Shown: one piece after another, positions 8,551 to 14,524 of the stretch
Position numbering within the stretch: position 1 is the first letter of the stretch
Layout: every line of letters begins with the position of its first letter
Assembly (NCBI GenBank): GCA_023853785.1
Contig: JAJIRX010000546.1
Coordinates: 1 to 14,524, forward strand
DNA from: Psilocybe azurescens
Lineage: Eukaryota > Basidiomycota > Agaricomycetes > Agaricales > Agrocybaceae
DNA length: 14,524 nucleotides
Direction of reading: 5' to 3'
The notes under the pieces: generated by a model
Database searches by the model: none
Seen by the model: the letters and a program-made list of their open reading frames with translations, nothing else
Told to the model about the DNA's origin: nothing
Position numbers and translations under genes: made by a program

Positions 8551-11110
8551 TCACACGTGTTTCATCTGCAATCTGTTCATGTTCTTCTGCTTCTGGGTCT
8601 CGTATGCGATGCAACAAGACAACAAGCTAACTTCGATATTTTCACCTGTAATGTCATTCTCTGTGTCATATTTCCTGTTGACAACATTGACAACCAATAT
8701 TTTGCCTCTGGACCTTTTCGAGCATGAACACATCGAATGCTTCCCACAATATGTACCATTTATAACTGCCAAAATTCCACAGTCGTGATTCACAATCGGG
8801 TATTTCAGAGTTATAAGGCGTGGATATACCGTGACTGTCTGCTTTGATCTTGTCAAAAATGTTGCAGTGTTATTGTGCCATCGACGTCTTGATGGATGGT
8901 TACGAAAATTTCTTTATCAGAAAAAGGCCCGCCTTCAGCGTTGACAACTAGTTGTAATCCAACCAGTCCTCGTTTAATAAGCACATGGTCTATGGACTGT
9001 GTGTTAACCAAGGTTGCAGTTGCATGGTGATTGCTGGACACATTTCACGATAGGTCGATCATTTGTATCAGTAAACGCACTCGGAGAGTTCATGACATGT
9101 AATGGATTCCATGCAGGAGTGCTGCAGCTGATCTTGTCGGGTAGCAGTAACAGAGTGTTTCCTCCAATGTTTTGCGGCGAGTTTTGGAGTAACAATACTC
9201 TTGACATGTTAGCTATTGCATTTGCCTCTTCCGGTCTCATTTCCTTCAAAGGTTTCAATGTGCTGTAACATTTTTATGATTTATGGAAAAATTAAATGTT
9301 CATAAGCAATGCGCACCCATGCACCAAGACGTCTTTGCAATTCAGATTGACCTTTCTGAAAGGGGGAGTTGGGATCATAATGGGATAGTTCGATCAAAAT
9401 TTGTATGTCATTGTCTTCTTGAGATTGCGGCGAAACATCTTTTATGACACTGATGGCACCTTTAAGTACGTGATGGCTCTTGTTTACGATGATGGTGATG
9501 CCACACCAAGGATGCTTGATTCGAGTATTTATGTGATATGTGTCTTCCGTCTCGTGCAACACATGTCAAAATAGGACGTCGCACCTTGAGACACAGTTAA
9601 CATACACGTCTACATACTGAGAATGCCATCAGACTTTGCATCTTATCTATGGCATTTAAGACACACCTTCATGTTTTGATCTGTTGTTGATGGCCCGTAA
9701 CTCCTCTCCCTTTGATTATCCACAACAGTTGCAACAGATTGTTCAACTTTGACAATCCATCCAGTGAAATCCAAATGTATAACACTGTTCACATGCACAT
9801 AATCCCCTGGTTCAAATGTCTTCTCCACGTCATCCCATGTAGTGCGATATGACAAGAGGTGGACCTTTGGGCTGTCTTGTGCTCCCGTCCAAATCACCAA
9901 TCACATTGTTCCCTGCCTCATTGTCAGATGAGTAGGTCCCATCATCATCAACAGAGACGTCTATGAAGCGACTAGTTGTCTCTACCACAGATCCTCTCCA
10001 GCCGACGGAAGGTAACACGACTAAGTCACCTTCATCTATGTTCCATTCACGTGGTTTGGGCATTGGGGGTTGATTACAAAGAGATGTCCACTGAGCTGAA
10101 ATAATTTGAACAATATATACGCCATATCATCCACGTCTGTCGCGATATGGCCATAGTCGAAGTCTTTCTTTATGAGGCCTCTTTTGAATGTCATGTTGCC
10201 TATGTGATAGGTGAATTGATTGTCTACAGGGTCTCTGACCACGTTGCGAAATTCCAATGGATCGAAGAGTCTAGGTTCTGGTATATAACATATATAACAC
10301 GTCGATTTTGCTTGAGGGAAACTTCATCCCTCAATCGATATGCGATGCGTGGAACCAATAACAGGGAGATACCCCATGCATTCATAGACTCAACACATCC
10401 AACATCTCCTTTGTAAAATCCTTTGGTTATCCTGATCCATTGTTCCGGTAAAACATCTCTTTTATGTTCAGCATGCGAAGTATGTTCAGAGATTCGTCCC
10501 TTTGAATCAGCTTGCGACCAATTCCATGTCGGGTGTGAATTATGCCTGGGGTCTTCATGAGTAGTTCAACAATCTCTTGGTTCATTGTGCATTCTAGGTA
10601 TATGTGTCCTCATACCAAAACTCGTGTAAAGGCAGAGCGTAGCTGGTGGTGATCGTGTGCGGTATAGAGTAACAACATAACCACAATTTCCTCCTCCCCT
10701 TTCTATTAGAGTCAGGTCAATTGCTTACAACAGTATAACTGCACACGTACTCTACAGTCAACCCTCCATGTTGGATAGTCAGAAGACTGATGAATGTATG
10801 GTTGGTAGTTCTGCTCTACGGCATGGACATATTTAGATCCAAAATTCTGTGAATCCAAAGGCCACGTGATCCACCCTTTCCTGTATCCGGCTGAATGACA
10901 TTGGCCATTCTTTCATCCCTAGTTTCTTTGGTTTCCACTGCACAGTAGGGTACTATATCCAAACTGTCTCTTTCGTTGCTATCATCATTGATGAAGCAAT
11001 CTTCATAGACATGTGTTACGTTGAAGGCTTAATAAGAACTACATAGATGTCATACCAAAGTCTTCAAAGTCATCAGATTCATCCCGCTGACGTCTACCTC
11101 TTGCACCTCC
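8551..11110 (-). pseudogene. Spt5-like multi-KOW protein, heavily frameshifted
   Basis: Reading leftward from 11110, an acidic N-terminus appears (GRRQRDESDDFEDFG at 11110-11045; FINDDSNERDSLDIV from 11010). An NGN-like block follows (SAFTR ... GHIYLECTMNQEIVELL, about 10780-10480). Next come a first KOW motif (WIRITKGFYKGDVGCV, about 10461-10400) ending in LLLVPRI, a linker with LFDPLEFRNVVRDPVDNQ and MTFKRGLIKKDFDY, a second KOW (REWNIDEGDLVVLPS ... GWRGSVVE, about 10050-9970), a third (FEPGDYVHV ... GWIVKVEQ, about 9815-9740), a fourth-like block (HPWCGITIIV ... LKGAISVIKDV, about 9510-9430), and a C-terminal block with STPAWNP, LVVNAEGGPFS and NGTYCGK, stopping at 8551. The order matches Spt5 (NGN, then KOWs), a factor that binds RNA polymerase II, and I recall such divergent copies from Agaricomycete genomes. 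There is an in-frame TGA at 10610-10612 and many frame changes. No convincing start codon is visible. Confidence 0.72.
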
Positions 11111-11806
11111 ACATCAATAAATTGTAGGATGGACACATTTTGCTGCTTGATTCAGTCAATGTCAATCAATAGGCTTATAGATAGCAGGACGCACTCATTT
11201 CATGTTGGAGATCTATAGATATATACCTTTAAAATTGCCACCAATATGTTTTATGTTATAAATTGAATCGATACAGGACATCTACTTTAAGGGCGTAATA
11301 ACATCTCAAATTAGCTCTACAAGTTCGTGATTCATTTTTCAGTTTGAGGAGATTTCTATTATTATGTATATTCCTGACATGCATTGAATCAATAGGCAAT
11401 GTGGATTGGATTACAGGCAGACGAACTTCTATTGCACTAAGTATATCATGCACAGGTCTACTTACCTTAACAGAATCAGTGTCGAAGAAGAGAGTAGGAA
11501 AGCGTGAGAATATGTCAGATCGCAGAAGATAACCGAAGCGGCAAAACAAAATCCTGGTGCATTCCGAAATATTTTTCTGCATGATGTGCAACAACGGCAG
11601 TGCAACAACATTCATGCTTTCCGTTTTCTTAGGAACCATTGTGTGGCCAGCCGGCGTGGTATGTGTTATGTCCTGGATAGTCGGTAGTGATCATCATACC
11701 ACATACATACATACAACATATATCTATGTACATACGGAATGAGCATCATTATTATGCCTGTAGCGATATCAAATGGTAGATGGTAGTTGGATGGAAAAGG
11801 GGCCTA
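11111..11806. other. Spacer between the two minus-strand pseudogenes
   Basis: A 127-residue minus-strand frame (11256-11639) begins at an ATG, but I recognise no family in it. On the minus strand a strong splice-donor-like AAGGTAAGTAG lies near 11460-11470, so a spliced first exon is conceivable but unproven. A TACATACATACA-type microsatellite lies at about 11700-11735. An AT-rich, TATA-like stretch on the minus strand near 11212-11228 (TATATATCTATAGA) precedes the Spt5-like N-terminus by about 100 bp and could be its former promoter. Confidence 0.35.
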
Positions 11807-12780
11807 CTATAAGGTCTCAAGCAGCCTACTGTCAATCTCTAACATATACGGCATATATGGCATGCTTGACATGGCCACCATAGATGGAGGTCGCAGCCAC
11901 TGAGAAATGTCTGCCAGTTCACTTATGTTGCGTTCCCTGATACAATGTTGACTGGTAGCGATCCCGTCATGATACCACACATCGCCCCATGTGTCTACAA
12001 TGTGGCTGACAAAATGTTGTTGACCTTCGTACATGACACCGGCAAGTCTATAACAAAATCTAACGTTGTCTGATGCATAAAGCAGCTCAGTATCGATTAG
12101 AAACCTAGGATTTCCTGGTTCAATCATTGTAATGTAAGGCATGCGTTCAATTCTATGTGATACACTCAATCTCACTATATGTTGACTTTGAGCACAGGAT
12201 GGACATATTTTTTTACTTTTTTGTTGATTCTCACTCAAATTCCAACCAAGACTATTGGATATTAATGCTTCTGCAACAGCATCGTCATGAAATTGGCCCG
12301 TCAACATGAGACCCATAAATTCTCCGAAGTGTAGGAGAGGTGTAGGTCAATGATAATTGCATATATTGCACGATAGCTCTAAGGTACCGCTTGTGCGACG
12401 TCCGATTCATCCAAAGGCTATATTATATATGACAGTCGATCTCTGTCCCAGGGGAAAATCAATGGGATTGGTCTCTCTCAACTTATCCCTAATGCTATTT
12501 CGGGTCTGCTCAAGCGACATAGTACCATTAGCACAACTCAAAAAGCCAACGCAGCAGTCCATAAAAGGTGAGATGTCATTAAATTGTCTCTGCCATTGTT
12601 GAGGATTTGTTTCCCATACATTATACAGAATAGTGAAGATAGAATCATAACCCGCCAGCTGTAAATTCATATGATCCCACAAGATGCCTGTAGGCAAGGA
12701 AGCACGGGTATCGTTATTTGCTGTATGTTTCACCTTCTTCATCTTTGTAACAGCACTTGGCGTGGTTGAATGCTTCATTC
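11807..12780 (-). pseudogene. Ubiquitin-hydrolase-like cysteine peptidase tail of the helicase gene
   Basis: This continues the helicase reading direction. A Cys box is visible at about 12690-12620 (PTGILWDHMN ... YDSIFTILYNVW), a CPxC pair at about 12210 (KKICPSCAQSQ), and a His box (GQQHFVSHIVDTWGD) followed by VWYHDGIAT. His is encoded at 12014-12016 and the Asp at 11966-11968. The layout Cys box, zinc-type cysteine pair, His box, Asp agrees with the C19/UCH peptidase fold that I recall attached to Helitron-type helicases of mushrooms. At the expected catalytic position (family form SCAYD) this copy has a frame disturbance and no readable Cys (LQLAGYDS). Frame breaks also lie between 12407 and 12316. 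If whole, it would remove ubiquitin-like modifiers or process the element's polyprotein; this is inferred. It could have been a separate gene, but the family is usually fused. Confidence 0.68.
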
Positions 12781-14524
12781 GCCCCTTTTTTGGGGAGGGT
12801 TAGTACCTTAGGTGTTATATTGTCTAGGGACCACGTGCCATCGTATGTATGACCTCTTTGATTATGCTTTCTCCAGGTGCATAAGTGAGGGGCAGAGTGC
12901 CAAAGTATTGTCAATAGCACTCGATTTTTCCACAACATATATGCCCTGATAGTCGGGTTCCTCAAAGTGTGAGGAATACTGTCAGGAAGAACACCATCAT
13001 ACCTCAATCTGGTTATTTCATCCAATATGTTAAGCTCTCTGAATTCCTGACGAAGATGACCGCTAATACCTTTTGTGATTTTTTAGCATCTATTGCATGC
13101 AGGATGATAGAGCCATCTGCACTCGAGCTCCTGGACAGACACGTGTAATATGACACTAAGGTCTTTACAATGTTCCAAGTGAATTACATTGTACATCCTC
13201 GTTTTACACTGAGATGCATAGTCAGTCATCACAAAATTTGGAAGCACAAGGATCTGCTGATGTTGTATAGATAACTTAGCACCTGATTTAAGCGTGCATG
13301 TTACGTGAGATGATGTCCGAGTAAGTGGTACAACATTTTTGGGAAGGTCGGGCAGCTTGATAGTCTGTGGTGGATCTACCAATTCAACAAATAGTGTGTC
13401 AAGTACAGGCCTTCGAATGGTCCTTGTGATGACTCCCATCCTACAACAACAGCTTCTTGACCTTTCGTGATACACAACTCTGTGGCGTCATTGTTTCTTA
13501 TCATCACGGGCATGCCTACACACAAGGAAAGCTTTGAAGCTACTTGTTGGCTAGAACATGGACTGCGACTCCACAGAGCCTCTTGAAGTTTTGGCAACAT
13601 TTTATGCTGTTTATGACCAATCACCTTGCTGCACAACGCCTCAATCTTTTGGGATTCTCACCCTCTTGAACACCAGATTATCAATTGAGTAGAAATGATG
13701 AAGAGTCTGGCTGTGTCGGTAGCGAAACATGTGGCACCCCTATTACGTTAAACCTGTCTTTCTGATTATTCCAGGCAGTGATAACCATACATTTCTAAAC
13801 TTATCATCTGTCAAAGGAGACACACTGTTTCTCATCAATTTCAAAGGTGTTCTGGTGTTCAAGAACTCAATATCTGATGGTGTACAATTTGCGTATCTCA
13901 TGTTTTCTAGAGCCATGCAGCTTAGAATCAGCAACGGACTCGTCTTCTGCCTCATATTCTGCTTTAATATGTAGCTGTAGTGAACTGAATATTTTACCAA
14001 GTATTTTACCCAGTGTAGCCTCCTGATTGCTTGGTCTCACAGTGAGTCTGCATATATGCTTGATGCTTGGGCTGTGAAGGGAAGATTGCTTGACAGGTGG
14101 AAGTTGTGCAAAAATCTCAAGGCGAGTATTATACACTCTGAAAATATAATCGTTATTGAAGACGAAGAAAACGCTTACTGATAAAAAAGGTATGGGGAAC
14201 AGCATAGAAATTTCATCAATGAATATATATTCAACACCTATTAATCATGTCCGTGCTTTGTTTATAATGGCACCTTTGTTTCTGGAAAATCTTGACCAGA
14301 ATCGGATCCTAGAATGGATACCCAAAGCACTGTGATACGTGGAACCATTGAGAAGAGCAGCCAGGTGCCTGTAGGTGCAAAGACAACAAATCGGTGCGAC
14401 TCTCCTCTTAATTAACATGTGTATGATAGCCTTAATAACTTGCTCTTGCCAGTACCTCCCATCCCACCTAGATGCCAACAAGAGTTGATAGACAGTTTGA
14501 AGGTTGAAACATTGAAGGGGGACA
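12781..14524 (-). pseudogene. Pif1-type helicase of Helitron kind, C-terminal half (runs off right edge)
   Basis: Helitron helicases unwind DNA during rolling-circle transposition. Visible from the right edge leftward: Walker A GGMGGTGKS (14442-14468), followed by a one-base frame change into QVIKAIIHMLIKRRVAP; Walker B FIDEISML (about 14200-14227); FAQLPPV (14092-14112); LKQNMRQK (about 13970-13945); ALENMRYANCTPSDIEFLNT; LCVGMPVMIRNNDATELC and TKGQEAVVVGW (about 13540-13440); NVVPLTRTSS; the 2B-like TDYASQCKTR (about 13228-13197, where Gly is usual for the Cys); and motif VI YYTCLSRS (13127-13150) in another frame. The end of the helicase has EFRELNILDEITRLRYDG (about 13045-12985). The Rep (HUH) nuclease and helicase start expected upstream lie beyond 14524. 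At least eight frame changes make it non-functional as written. No RPA-type or LTR context is seen. Confidence 0.85.

Noticed and set aside
9014..9268. Plus-strand frame of 84 codons in the Spt5-like region (also 10147-10416 and 12357-12602)
   Set aside because: The minus strand at each place carries recognisable family motifs; these are antisense shadows.

Overview
The window looks like a repeat-dense, probably heterochromatic stretch of a filamentous basidiomycete genome (most likely Agaricomycetes). I infer the organism from the protein families I recognise, not from any database search. I see no intact host gene: every recognisable coding sequence belongs to, or sits next to, a mobile element and is broken by frameshifts or stops.

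Layout. Positions 1-6950 are three head-to-tail copies of an AT-rich, non-coding repeat unit of about 1.6 kb. The first copy is cut by the window edge and enlarged by an internal duplication of about 515 bp. Two unit starts lie in the window (2163 and 3761). Each carries a GC-rich, CpG-rich island of about 110-120 bp with hairpins, while the rest of the unit is almost free of CpG and strongly C-over-G on the + strand. The third copy is interrupted by a Tc1/mariner (DD34E) transposon, 4378-5971. It has 208-bp terminal inverted repeats, a TA target duplication and a decayed transposase. The second copy keeps the empty insertion site (2771-2800), so the insertion can be read directly.

Positions 6950-8550 are AT-rich and have no gene I can support. 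They hold a 16-bp perfect palindrome and a small 45-bp tandem repeat. From 8551 to the right edge the composition changes (more G and CpG) and two large minus-strand pseudogenes follow each other. The first, read from the right edge leftward, is the C-terminal half of a Pif1-type helicase of the Helitron kind (about 14524-13000), continuing into a ubiquitin-hydrolase-like cysteine peptidase tail (about 12780-11807). The second, 11110-8551, is a multi-KOW protein resembling the elongation factor Spt5, of a kind that I recall being expanded in Agaricomycetes.

How the parts relate. The Tc1 element is a late arrival in the repeat array. The helicase-peptidase and Spt5-like genes share strand, composition and degree of decay, so they may be parts of one large mobile element whose replication-initiator end lies beyond 14524; that is inference. 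Many frameshifts fall in homopolymer runs, so some may be sequencing errors rather than biological decay.
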